DNA from: JAHRAW01 sp963693025
GTDB taxonomy: Bacteria; Pseudomonadota; Gammaproteobacteria; Arenicellales; Poriferihabitantaceae
Length of the DNA: 64,000 bases
Assembly (NCBI GenBank): GCA_963693025.1
Contig: OY843749.1
Span: 496,001-560,000, forward strand
Direction of reading: 5' to 3'
Below the pieces are notes generated by a model. The model was not told where the DNA came from and did no database searches. It was given only the letters and a program-made list of their open reading frames with translations. Positions 37,790-45,739 of the stretch are shown piece by piece. The position numbers were made by a program, and so were the translations under genes. Within the stretch, counting starts at the first letter, position 1. Each line of letters begins with the position of its first letter.

Positions 37790-38415
37790 CAAGCGCGCTG
37801 CGCGGTGGCGGCAAACACGCCCGCGCCAATCAAGGCGGCGCCGCCGCAACGGTTAAACCGCCGCCGCACGTTTTCCGCTTGCAAAAACCGTTTCAAGGCG
37901 CCGGCAAAAACCGCGTAGCACATCGCGGTAATGCCGCCGATGACGATGAAGGTGGCGGCGAGAATGACCAGTTGCGCCAGCACATCGGCGGTGGGCGTGA
38001 CGAACTGCGGTAAAAATGCGATGAAAAAGAGGATGCCTTTGGGGTTGAAAGTCGTGACCAAAAAGGCTTGCCCGAAGAGCGAGCGCGCGGCGTCGGTGTC
38101 GGTGTCGGTGGCGGTCGGCGCGATTCCTTTGCCTGAGTCGCACCAAAAGCGCACACCGAGATAAATCAAATAGGCGGCGCCGAGCCACTTGACCACCGCA
38201 AACCACACCGCCGAAGCCGCCAGCAACGCGCCCAGCCCAAGCAACGACAACGCCACCGCCACCGTGTCGCCCAACACCACCCCCGCCACCAACGGCAACG
38301 CCGCCGCCCTGCCGTGCGCGACCGACTGCGTAATCACCAACAAAATCGTCGGACCCGGAATGACAGTAACAACCGCCGCCGCCAGCGCATACGCCAACCA
38401 AATTTCAAGCGCCAT
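37789..38415 (-). CDS. LysE/RhtB family amino-acid exporter
   Basis: Inner-membrane exporter of about six helices, 208 residues. ALEIWLAYALAAAVVTVIPGPTILLVITQSVAHGRAAALPLVAGVVLGDTVA carries the LysE-family 'PGP......s...G...g....G...G' signature, then WLGAAYLIYLGVRFW and FLVTTFNPKGILFFIAFLPQF. Family members export lysine, threonine, homoserine or other amino acids. Its stop overlaps the livM start (TGATG), so an exporter is coupled to an importer operon, an unusual pairing. Confidence 0.92.
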   Translation of the reverse strand: MALEIWLAYALAAAVVTVIPGPTILLVITQSVAHGRAAALPLVAGVVLGDTVAVALSLLGLGALLAASAVWFAVVKWLGAAYLIYLGVRFWCDSGKGIAPTATDTDTDAARSLFGQAFLVTTFNPKGILFFIAFLPQFVTPTADVLAQLVILAATFIVIGGITAMCYAVFAGALKRFLQAENVRRRFNRCGGAALIGAGVFAATAQRA

Positions 38416-38529
38416 TGCCGTTCTCGCTATTTAGGATACAGATAGAATTGTCTGGCTTTATAGCACATAAACTGCCCGCTTTTGTTCTGATTTTTATTGA
38501 CATCAGCGAAAAAATCCGCTTCAATCCCG

Positions 38530-38667
38530 CTTGCACCGATTTACTTACAAGTAGCCCGCCCAGCCGGGTTACCTGTCGAATACAACAGCATTTTTCACCC
38601 GGCACGGGGTCGCACCCTACGGGGCAAATAGGCAGGACTTTCATCTTACTTGTAAGTGATCGGTGCA
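38530..38667. other. Hairpin-rich element closed by a 22-bp inverted repeat
   Basis: TTGCACCGATTTACTTACAA (from 38531) plus GTA pairs with TACTTGTAAGTGATCGGTGC (from 38648) plus AA, 22 of about 23 positions allowing small mismatches. About 95 bp lie between. On the minus strand the interior shows GATGAAAGTCCTGCC, a GGGT/ACCC mini-stem and a GCCGGGT/ACCCGGC stem around a CTGT/ACAG stem, so it would fold into a multi-branched RNA. It lies between lysE (minus) and the autotransporter (plus) and accounts for the 38416-38720 gap. The GTGAAAGTCCT-like box is reminiscent of group II intron domain I, but I could not establish that. Confidence 0.6.
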
Positions 38668-38720
38668 ACGACCCGGTGCCTTTGCGTCCGGGATTTGCCA
38701 ACGTTCCCGAGAACACAAGA

Positions 38721-40181
38721 ATGCCCCGCATAAAAATTGTTGAACAAACACCCTGCGCGACTCCATGTATACGGTTCACCCTGAGCGCACTTTTCACCCT
38801 CACACTTGCTTCGATTACTGCGCCGGTTGCGGCGCAACTGGCGATGGACATTACCACCAACGCCTCGGGCACGACCATCACCGGGTATACCGGCTACACC
38901 GCTAACTGCGCCGTGCAGACCGCCAATGTCCCTGTGCGGTCAACGGCGATTGCGCCAGATGTAGCATCGACCGTGGCCAACCAGCCGATGTGTTCGATTG
39001 CACGACGCATTACACAAGCCCATTCCGACTCCAACGCCGAGAGTGCTGCGGAGGCCGACCAATCCACGGTGACCATCTGGGGCGGCGGTTACTACGACAA
39101 CGACATCGATGGTGAGAGTTTCTCTCTCGAATTGGATGGTCGTCTGCGCACCGCATACTTTGGCCTTGATACGCGCTTGCGCGACAACCTGCTGGCAGGA
39201 CTGATGGTGTCGAGGAGCGAGGCAAACATCGGCTACACCGCTTTTACCGCCACCACAAGTCAAGGCGGCGACTACGATGTGCACTTGACCAGCGCGAACC
39301 CTTATATCAGTTGGAATACGCCGGATGGACGGCTGGACCTTTGGGGGATGACGGGCTACGGAGAGGGTGATGTGGATATCATCCCGAATAACACCGGCCA
39401 ACGGGTGACCGCCGATTTGACGATGCGGACGATCAGCGTGGGTGGTAGCAGGCGGTTGCTGAAACGCGGCACAAGCGAGTTGCGTTTGAAAGCCGATGCA
39501 TTGCAGATACGATATGAAGTTGAAAACGGGGACGTTATCGTGGGGGTTGTGAAGGGCGAGAGAATACGGGTAGCAGTGGAAGCGGTACGTATTCACACCA
39601 CGGTCAACGGTGTGCGGCTGGAGCCATCGGTCGATTTGGGGGTTCGCTTTGACGATAGAGACGGAGAAACTGGCACCGGTATTGAAGTAGGTGTCGGACT
39701 ACGCTACACCGACCCGGCTCTCGGGTTGACCGTCGATTTCAATGGACGGACATTGATCCGGCACAATCGTGGTGATAGGAATTCCTATGAGAATTACTAC
39801 AATGAGTGGGATTTCAGCATCGGTGGTAGCCTACGGCCAGTGGCTGGCACCGGTGGGCAAGGGCTATCGTTTTCCGTGTTCCCTGACTACGGCAAAACCG
39901 CCGATGACGGGCAAGCGGTTTGGCGGCAAGGGCTACTCAATACTGACGAGCGCAAGCCGCGGATGAATACGCGCATCAGCTATGGGCTACCATCGTTCGG
40001 CGGCGGGCAACTGACGCCTTATGGTGAAACGACCCTCGGCGGGGCGAATAAGATTCATCGATTAGGGGTGCGTTGGGAATTGGGTTCGTTGCTTGACATG
40101 GAATTGGCCGGCGAACGGCGCGAAAAAGAAAATGCGGTAGCCGGGCATGCAGTCCTGCTCACTGGCGAGGTGAGGTTTTAG
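38721..40181 (+). CDS. Autotransporter-type outer membrane beta-barrel protein with short passenger
   Basis: 486 residues from ATG 38721; the frame is open from 38415, but only this start places a signal peptide (FTLSALFTLTLASITAPVAAQ) at the N-terminus. About 100 residues of passenger (AMDITTNASGTTITGYTGYTANC ... ADQST) precede a beta-barrel domain from about residue 115: VTIWGGGYYDNDIDGESFSLELDGRLRTAYFGLDTRLRDNLLAGLMVSRSEANIGY, then alternating strands, ending GHAVLLTGEVRF with a terminal aromatic. The barrel resembles autotransporter domains found after subtilisin-type passengers, but here no protease domain exists. It may be a truncated derivative or a surface-anchored small passenger. 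Confidence 0.75.
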   Translation: MPRIKIVEQTPCATPCIRFTLSALFTLTLASITAPVAAQLAMDITTNASGTTITGYTGYTANCAVQTANVPVRSTAIAPDVASTVANQPMCSIARRITQAHSDSNAESAAEADQSTVTIWGGGYYDNDIDGESFSLELDGRLRTAYFGLDTRLRDNLLAGLMVSRSEANIGYTAFTATTSQGGDYDVHLTSANPYISWNTPDGRLDLWGMTGYGEGDVDIIPNNTGQRVTADLTMRTISVGGSRRLLKRGTSELRLKADALQIRYEVENGDVIVGVVKGERIRVAVEAVRIHTTVNGVRLEPSVDLGVRFDDRDGETGTGIEVGVGLRYTDPALGLTVDFNGRTLIRHNRGDRNSYENYYNEWDFSIGGSLRPVAGTGGQGLSFSVFPDYGKTADDGQAVWRQGLLNTDERKPRMNTRISYGLPSFGGGQLTPYGETTLGGANKIHRLGVRWELGSLLDMELAGERREKENAVAGHAVLLTGEVRF

Positions 40182-40356
40182 TGCCGCCGACTTTGAACAA
40201 GTGCGTGAATCAGCCGCTCCAGTTCATGTTCACCGCCTTACTCCTCTTCACCCGTAAGTGGGCTGGTGTTTTGCAACACCTAACGAACATACAAGGGCTT
40301 CAATCCCCAAACACTGCTATGGCACATCCCCTACAACTTCTCAAGCGCAAAAGGTG

Positions 40357-40385
40357 TTGAAAATATAAAGGTCTTATGTTATAAT
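40357..40385 (+). promoter_or_regulatory. Sigma70-type promoter in the AT-rich island
   Basis: TTGAAA (40357-40362), a 17-bp spacer, then a perfect TATAAT (40380-40385). It points towards the 29-residue reading frame at 40436 and the 40590 gene. It is one of the two best promoter matches in the window. Confidence 0.7.
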
Positions 40386-40435
40386 GGGAACTGCGACTTC
40401 GCTCACACCACTAAACGAGCGGTGAAGAGAAAATC

Positions 40436-40525
40436 ATGAATCTGACAAAGAACGAAATTGTGCGCAAAAAGTATCGAGTAGTCTGCAATGTCCGTCCCGC
40501 CGAGTCGTTGATTTTCGCGCAATAA
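40436..40525 (+). CDS. Short reading frame, 29 aa (leader peptide or gene fragment)
   Basis: ATG 40436 to TAA 40525, encoding MNLTKNEIVRKKYRVVCN and VRPAESLIFAQ. It is preceded by GGTGAAGAGA, a fair ribosome site, and lies 50 bp after the strong promoter. Basic N-terminal half. I do not recognise it; it may be a leader peptide, a small protein, or the start of a decayed gene. The rest of 40182-40589 shows nothing else recognisable. Confidence 0.35.
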   Translation: MNLTKNEIVRKKYRVVCNVRPAESLIFAQ

Positions 40526-40589
40526 CAAGTGCGCTGGATGACCGACATCATGGATATCAACACAATCTTTTTACAATATGGTGATAAAA

Positions 40590-41171
40590 ATGGCTAGCGA
40601 AAAACAGTTACGCAATAAAATCAACACCGATGCACAGCGCGTCCTTGCCAGCATAAAAGAACTGTTGGACGTTATGCGTATAACCGAAAATATGATAGAG
40701 TCTATTAATGAGCATTGTAAAACGGTGCGCCAAGAGGAAATACGTAAAAATTCCGATGAACAACACAGACTGGAATTTGAGGTATTCTGCTATACCATTT
40801 TTTTGACCACTAAACAAACTCGCAAATATCTAGTTCCAAAAGGTATATTCAGTAAAGAGACAGAAGAAGAATTGTGCGGATTTTTTGACGGAGCACTAAC
40901 ATACCAATCTATGATTTCTTGCCGTACCGAATTTCAAGACACTATGGTAGAACAATTGGATAAGTATCAAGCAATTGAAAACAAAGAGACAGGGGGTAGC
41001 TTACAATTATTTGGAATACTCATCGCGCGTGCTGCTACAAGAGATATGCAAAAAAGATTAAACGCTTATACTGGTGCAAGTATAGCGGGAGAGGGAGTTG
41101 TGCTAACCATAGGAGAAATAGCAATGCGTGCGATGGAAAAAGAATTAAAACACCCACATTTAGACACTTAA
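40590..41171 (+). CDS. Hypothetical protein, 193 aa, in AT-rich island
   Basis: I do not recognise a family. ATG 40590 is preferred over 40578 because GGTGAT lies 6 bp before it. The protein is charged and helical (KINTDAQRVLASIKELLDVMRITENMIESINEHCKTVRQEE) with no signal peptide or membrane segment. The middle reads FDGALTYQSMISCRTEFQDTMVEQLDKYQAIENKE and the C-terminal third GVVLTIGEIAMRAMEKELKHP. Codon use is much more AT-rich than in neighbouring core genes, suggesting horizontal acquisition. Transcription is probably from the promoter at 40357. The gap to the convergent DUF2971 gene holds nothing clear. Confidence 0.6.
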   Translation: MASEKQLRNKINTDAQRVLASIKELLDVMRITENMIESINEHCKTVRQEEIRKNSDEQHRLEFEVFCYTIFLTTKQTRKYLVPKGIFSKETEEELCGFFDGALTYQSMISCRTEFQDTMVEQLDKYQAIENKETGGSLQLFGILIARAATRDMQKRLNAYTGASIAGEGVVLTIGEIAMRAMEKELKHPHLDT

Positions 41172-41285
41172 CTCATATCATTAGGTTGTTTCTATTTTTA
41201 ATTACGTTCAGAAGAAATTAAAAACCTTTTTTATCACAATAAAAAGACTACGCCTTGACTACCTGCTATTGATGATGTTGTAAAA

Positions 41286-41945
41286 TCAGAATTTCATTTC
41301 TTTAATTTCCATTTTAAATGATGTCAAACTAGGTCTAGCTTTGAATATTTTTACTTCAGATAGACTACTACCAAGATATTCTGAAACATCACGATAGGTA
41401 ACGGATGATTTGATCCCAACGATTACCTTTCTTAATTTTAACTGTGCAGAATCAAATCCAGTAAAAATTAATTCATCATCGGTGTATTCCGGTTTAAGCC
41501 ACATCCGATATTCTTCCTCATAACTCCAATGAGAAAATTTAGTGTATACGACTTTCTGCATAAATTCACGCCTCTCTATCTGTGAAAGCTTCTGCGCAGA
41601 TGGCTGATCGAACCCATATGGAAATTTAAGGCGAGAATCTACATAGTTGATTTTATTACACAAACCTTCGGGCACTTCAAACCCAAGGCAAATTCCTGTG
41701 TGTTTTTCTGCATAATGCCCCCATAGAACTGGGTTTTTCCAAGTCGCGCTGAAGCAAAGAATCCCTGTTGTTTCTGAAATTTTGTTTTTTACTTTAAGTA
41801 GTGCAGTTCGTAACCGTTGATTAGATAACTCAACACTAATAAATTCAAACGGATCATTAAGTTCATTAATACGTGCCAATTTGAGCTTGCGATACCTTAT
41901 ACTATCAAGCCCATAGCAGGCAGTTAAAAAGCGATATAAAATCAT
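41286..41945 (-). CDS. DUF2971 family protein
   Basis: 219 residues, cytosolic-looking. Family features: early MILYRFLTACYGLDSIRYRKLKLARINELNDPFEF, the DUF2971 hallmark LWGHYAEKHTGICLGFEVP, FSHWSYEEEYRMWL and KVIVGIKSSVTYRDVSEYL. Function unestablished; members are common in genomic islands and near defence genes, which is suggestive only. The gene is AT-rich like its convergent neighbour and sits downstream of livH on the same strand, inside the split transporter locus. Confidence 0.8.
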   Translation of the reverse strand: MILYRFLTACYGLDSIRYRKLKLARINELNDPFEFISVELSNQRLRTALLKVKNKISETTGILCFSATWKNPVLWGHYAEKHTGICLGFEVPEGLCNKINYVDSRLKFPYGFDQPSAQKLSQIERREFMQKVVYTKFSHWSYEEEYRMWLKPEYTDDELIFTGFDSAQLKLRKVIVGIKSSVTYRDVSEYLGSSLSEVKIFKARPSLTSFKMEIKEMKF

Positions 41946-42044
41946 TGCGTTAAGGTGCTTTATTGGTTATTAGTTTCCCACCGGTTTGCGAACACTATAC
42001 TCGAATGATGGGCGTTGTTGTTTTATTTAGGTTTAAATTTACCC

Positions 42045-42956
42045 TTACCGCAAACTCTGGCGCATCCTGCGCTGTTGGATTAGGCGGATGAGTAGCACCA
42101 GTAACAGTAGCAGCACCGCCACCGCTTGCTGGTAGCCGATGCCGAAAATGTGTGCGCCGTATTGTTCGAGTGCGCCGATGCCTAAGCCGGCGGCGATGAC
42201 GCCGGGTAGGTTGCCGAGACCGGCGGCGGTGACGATGACGAAGGCGCGGATGGAATAGGATATGCCGTAGAACGGTTGGATTAACCACACCATGACGATG
42301 ATTGCGCCAGCGGCGCCGCAGATGGCGGCGTTGAGTGAGAAGGTGAATGCGTAGACCTTCTCGGTGTCGATGCCCAGCACCCGCGCTGCTCTGGCGTCCT
42401 GGGCGGTGGCGCGCACCGCCTGCCCCATGCGGCTCGATTTCATGAAGATGATGACCCCGGCGGCCAGGCACGCCGCCAGCACCACGCCGATTAATTTGGC
42501 GATGGGCACGTCGACGAAGCCGTCGAAAAAATACAGCGTGTCGTATTCGAGTTTGATGCTTTGGGTGTCCGAGCCGAACAGCAGGTTGAGAATTTGCGCG
42601 AGCATGATGGCGAGCCCGAAGGTCGCCAGCAGCGAGGTGAACAAGTCGCGCTCGATGACCCGCGAGATGACCAGTTTATAGACGACCCAGCCGATTCCCC
42701 ACATCACGATGAAGGCGGCGGGCACGCCCAACAACGGCGGCAACCCCAGCCCGGCGAGCCACCACGCGACATAGCCGCCGAAGATGACGAAGTCTCCTTG
42801 CGCCAAATTCTTGACATTCATCACGCCCCAAACCAACGCCAACCCATAAGCCGCCAACGCAAACAACGAGCCGATCATCAGCCCGTCTACGATGATTTTG
42901 ACGTTGATTACCGGGAAGTTTAGTAGTAGGGATAGGTTGTTTAGGATTTGGTCCAT
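42045..42956 (-). CDS. livH: Branched-chain-type ABC transporter permease (LivH-like)
   Basis: Inner-membrane permease, 303 residues, about eight helices. NVKIIVDGLMIGSLFALAAYGLALVWGVMNVKNLAQGDFVIFGGYVAWWL is the typical LivH N-terminus, then LLATFGLAIMLAQILNLLFGSDTQSI, GQAVRATAQDARAARVLGIDTEKVYAFTFSLNAAICGAAGAIIVMVW and the C-terminal VVTAAGLGNLPGVIAAGLGIGALEQYG. It pairs in function with livM at 36.7-37.8 kb. It is separated from livK by a repeat unit and from lysE-livMGF by about 3.6 kb of unrelated genes. Confidence 0.93.
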   Translation of the reverse strand: MDQILNNLSLLLNFPVINVKIIVDGLMIGSLFALAAYGLALVWGVMNVKNLAQGDFVIFGGYVAWWLAGLGLPPLLGVPAAFIVMWGIGWVVYKLVISRVIERDLFTSLLATFGLAIMLAQILNLLFGSDTQSIKLEYDTLYFFDGFVDVPIAKLIGVVLAACLAAGVIIFMKSSRMGQAVRATAQDARAARVLGIDTEKVYAFTFSLNAAICGAAGAIIVMVWLIQPFYGISYSIRAFVIVTAAGLGNLPGVIAAGLGIGALEQYGAHIFGIGYQQAVAVLLLLLVLLIRLIQQRRMRQSLR

Positions 42957-42966
42957 TGGATAAGTA

Positions 42967-43166
42967 CGTCATTCTCGAACGATAGAAAAATAGGGAGCGT
43001 CAGCGACCATATTTTTCATCGCCTTCGGGAATCTCCCTCAGGCTACCGTGAATTCCAACAAAGCCCGTGCTAGTCTTAGGGAGATTCCCGAGGTCGTAAG
43101 TGTCCGTAAGCCGCCGCTTAAAAGAAAAAGCGCGGCGGCAACGGTCACTAACGCTCGAGAATGACG
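42967..43166 (+). repeat. Palindromic mosaic repeat 7 (A-B type) between livK and livH
   Basis: A complete 200-bp A-B unit, ends CGTCATTCTCGAACG and CGCTCGAGAATGACG, with the inner GGGAATCTCCCT / AGGGAGATTCCC pair. As in cluster 2, the B hairpin right arm reads GGTCACT. It lies in the 276-bp gap between livK and livH on the transcribed path of the minus-strand operon. Confidence 0.92.
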
Positions 43167-43232
43167 AGGTGGGTGGGAATGACGAGGTGGTGGGTTATGA
43201 CGAGTTTGGGGTTCTATGACGAAGTAGTGCTT

Positions 43233-44465
43233 TTACTGCGGCTTACGCGGCCAGTTAAGCGCGTGAGACGCGAACTCGGAAGGCGCCACCACGTTGTATT
43301 GGCCGTTCTGGATTTGGCGTAGCACCATCGGTTTGGCGATGTTGTTGCCGGCGTCGGAGAACTTGATTTGCCCGTAAAAGGTGGACAGGTCGGTGGCGGC
43401 GATGGCGTCTCGGACTGCTTCTTTGTCGAGGGAGCCGGCGCGCTCGAAAGCGTCCTTGAAGACATACACCGCGGCGGAGGCTTGCGCGGTTTGATAGGGG
43501 ACGGACTTGTTCGCGTAGTCGGAATACGCCGCCTTGAAGCCGCGCTCGTATTGCGCCGAGGTGCCGAAAATGGCGTCTTCGTAAGTCAGCGTTTCAGCCC
43601 ATTGAGTCGCGCACAGAATGTCGTTGGCGGTGGCGCCGAATTTGCCGACCACGTCCGCCGCCTCGCAGTGCGTCATCGCAATCATCGGCACATCGATGCG
43701 CTGCTCGCCAATCTGCCGCACCGCGGTCGCCGCCCCTTTGGAATGCCCGCTGACGATGAGCACATCGGGCTTGATGACCTTGACCTTGGTGAGGATGGCG
43801 CTCATGTCGGACAGGTCGCGCGGCAGTTGCTCGTCGATGACCACTTGCATATCGTATTTGCCCGCGTCCTCCAGCACGCCGGCGCGAATGTCGAGCGAGA
43901 ACGGGTCGTTTTCAACCGCCACCGCCACCTTGACGGAAGACGGAGATTTACCGCCCTGCTTTGCCTTCTCCGCCGCCAGCGTGATCGCCGAAGCCAAATA
44001 CTGCTCCGAAGTTGACAGCACCGCGAATAAATACTTGTAGCCCTTGTTGAACAGCGAGCGGGACGCGCCTTCGGCCTCGACCATCGGAATCCGATATTTC
44101 TCGGTCACCGGCGCAATCGCCTTTGCCATGCCGGACGAATAGGGACCCAGCATATACTGAACGTTGTCCTGATTAATCAGGCGCTCCGCCAGCGTCGCGC
44201 CGCGGTCGCCTTTGGACTCGTCATCGTAGTAAATCACCTTGAAGGTATAACACTGCCCGCCAAACACCACGCCGCCGGCTTCGTCGATTTTCGTAATCGC
44301 GTATTCATAGCCGTTCTGCGTGTGAATGCCGTTGGTGGCGTATTTCCCGGTCAGCGAAATCGCCGCCCCGAGGATAATTTCCTCGCAGTCAGCCGCCTGA
44401 CCGGCGTGCGAAAACAACAGGGCGGCGCCGACAAGGCAGCCCGTCAATGCGTTATGGATTTTCAT
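43233..44465 (-). CDS. livK: Branched-chain-type ABC transporter substrate-binding protein (LivK-like)
   Basis: Periplasmic binding protein (Peripla_BP_6), 410 residues from ATG 44465, which has an AGGAG site 8 bp upstream. Signal peptide KIHNALTGCLVGAALLFSHAGQA. The mature start, DCEEIILGAAISLTGKYATNGIHTQNGYEYAITKIDEAGGV, is the family hallmark. Later segments: VQYMLGPYSSGMAKAIAPVTEKYRIPMVEAEGASRSLF and KVKVIKPDVLIVSGHSKGAATAVRQI. The ligand is not inferable: the family takes branched-chain amino acids, amides, urea and other small solutes. It is the first gene of livK-livH, with a repeat unit between the two. Confidence 0.92.
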   Translation of the reverse strand: MKIHNALTGCLVGAALLFSHAGQAADCEEIILGAAISLTGKYATNGIHTQNGYEYAITKIDEAGGVVFGGQCYTFKVIYYDDESKGDRGATLAERLINQDNVQYMLGPYSSGMAKAIAPVTEKYRIPMVEAEGASRSLFNKGYKYLFAVLSTSEQYLASAITLAAEKAKQGGKSPSSVKVAVAVENDPFSLDIRAGVLEDAGKYDMQVVIDEQLPRDLSDMSAILTKVKVIKPDVLIVSGHSKGAATAVRQIGEQRIDVPMIAMTHCEAADVVGKFGATANDILCATQWAETLTYEDAIFGTSAQYERGFKAAYSDYANKSVPYQTAQASAAVYVFKDAFERAGSLDKEAVRDAIAATDLSTFYGQIKFSDAGNNIAKPMVLRQIQNGQYNVVAPSEFASHALNWPRKPQ

Positions 44466-44522
44466 CGTGCTAATACTCCTCACAGTGGGTTGGTGGTTTG
44501 TTTGTCGCCAAACAATAGCATA

Positions 44523-45023
44523 TCAACGCGCGCCGACGCCAGACTCAAACAGCGCCCGCCAGCGTTCGAGGCTGTCGGGGGACCAGTAGTCGCGGCGGTC
44601 GTAGTATTGCTCCACCGCAGGGATGTGCGCTTCCAGCACGACCCAGGGCTGCTTTGATTCGGTGTAAATATGGATGTCCGGCGGCAGTTGGTCGGGGTCA
44701 TCGAGCGTGCCGACTCGGATGAAACTCAGCGCCTCTTTTGCCGTGCGGTAGTGGCTCCACAGCGCGACTTGGCATTGCGGGCAGCGCATGATTTGCTGGC
44801 CCTTGCCGCTGTTGGAGGGCGTGTCCACGACTTCCGGGGGCGCGCCGAGCAGGGTGATGTTTTCCGATTCAACCATCGCGTTCAACGCAAACGCGGCGCC
44901 GCTTTCGCGCTGGCACCAGCGGCAATGGCAGCAGTTGACGAATAGCGGTCGGCGCTCCATACGGTAGCGCACCTCGCCGCAGGCGCAACCGCCCTCGGCG
45001 GAAAATTTCGGGTCATCGGGCAT
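44523..45023 (-). CDS. GFA/CENP-V family zinc protein
   Basis: Small zinc protein of the glutathione-dependent formaldehyde-activating (GFA) fold, 166 residues. Zinc ligands: GGCACGEVRY, VNCCHCRWCQRESGAAF and MRCPQCQVALWSHY. The family is named after Gfa, but most members have no proven activity. ATG at 45023 is used; the frame extends to 45059 inside the AlkB-like gene. Its 5' end overlaps the 3' end of that gene, which suggests coupling. Confidence 0.88.
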   Translation of the reverse strand: MPDDPKFSAEGGCACGEVRYRMERRPLFVNCCHCRWCQRESGAAFALNAMVESENITLLGAPPEVVDTPSNSGKGQQIMRCPQCQVALWSHYRTAKEALSFIRVGTLDDPDQLPPDIHIYTESKQPWVVLEAHIPAVEQYYDRRDYWSPDSLERWRALFESGVGAR

Positions 45024-45699
45024 GGTGCATCGTCTCCTCGTGTGCGCTCGGGTTGGCATTATCGCAGACTAGGCGCGCGCGTGGCGCTGAGGCGGTGGCG
45101 GTGGCGGTGGCGGTATTCACCCGCCTGAAAGTCAGATTGATGCGCGCGCCGACGGGTTGTTTGGTGCGCGGCACGGCGTGACGCCAATGCCGCTGGGTTC
45201 CTCCGCGCATCAGCAACAGCGAGCCGTGGCGCAACGCCAGTTTCACCAAGCCGAGATTTTTTCGCCGCTTATGGCGCATCAGAAAACGCCGGGTCGCGCC
45301 CAGGCTGAGCGAGGCGATGACCGCTTGCGCGCCGAGTTCCGGCTCGTCATCCGAATGCCAACCCATCGCATCGTCGCCGTTGCGATACAAGTTGAGCAAC
45401 ACGCTGTTGAAACGCGCGCCGTCTCCGACATGCGCCTCAACCCGGCGGCGCAACCGGCGCAGCGAATCAAACCACGGCAGGGGCCGGTTCGCCAACCCCG
45501 AATAGGTATACACCGCGCCCGCATCCCCATACCACGCCGCAAGCCGAGGCGAGCGCACCGGCTTGCCGAACAAAGTGAATTGCGGTTGATGCCAGACCGC
45601 GGTCTCTGCAATATCGGCAAAAAATTGGTCGGCCTGCGCTTCATCCAAAAAACGCTCGACCAAACAACACTCGCCATCAACCAGAGGGATTACGTCCAT
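45013..45699 (-). CDS. AlkB-like 2-oxoglutarate/Fe(II) dioxygenase
   Basis: Oxidative dealkylation-repair enzyme type (AlkB/ALKBH2-3-like), 228 residues. The core RFNSVLLNLYRNGDDAMGWHSDDEPELG has the HxD iron motif, followed by IASLSLGATRRFLMRHK, LLLMRGGTQRHWRHAVPRT with the distal histidine, and ARINLTFRRV with the 2-oxoglutarate arginine. The C-terminal 40 residues are low complexity (NTATATATASAP), encoded by a GGCGGT hexamer repeat near 45090-45115, and probably variable. It overlaps the downstream GFA gene by 11 bp. Confidence 0.92.
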   Translation of the reverse strand: MDVIPLVDGECCLVERFLDEAQADQFFADIAETAVWHQPQFTLFGKPVRSPRLAAWYGDAGAVYTYSGLANRPLPWFDSLRRLRRRVEAHVGDGARFNSVLLNLYRNGDDAMGWHSDDEPELGAQAVIASLSLGATRRFLMRHKRRKNLGLVKLALRHGSLLLMRGGTQRHWRHAVPRTKQPVGARINLTFRRVNTATATATASAPRARLVCDNANPSAHEETMHHAR

Positions 45700-45739
45700 T
45701 CAAAAATTTTTCCGGGGTTGTGTGTTGGTTGTTTGCATA

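Noticed and set aside
35107..44465. The split transporter as a urea (urt) system
   Set aside because: No urease genes are nearby and the binding protein lacks features I could tie to urea, so only the general family is claimed.
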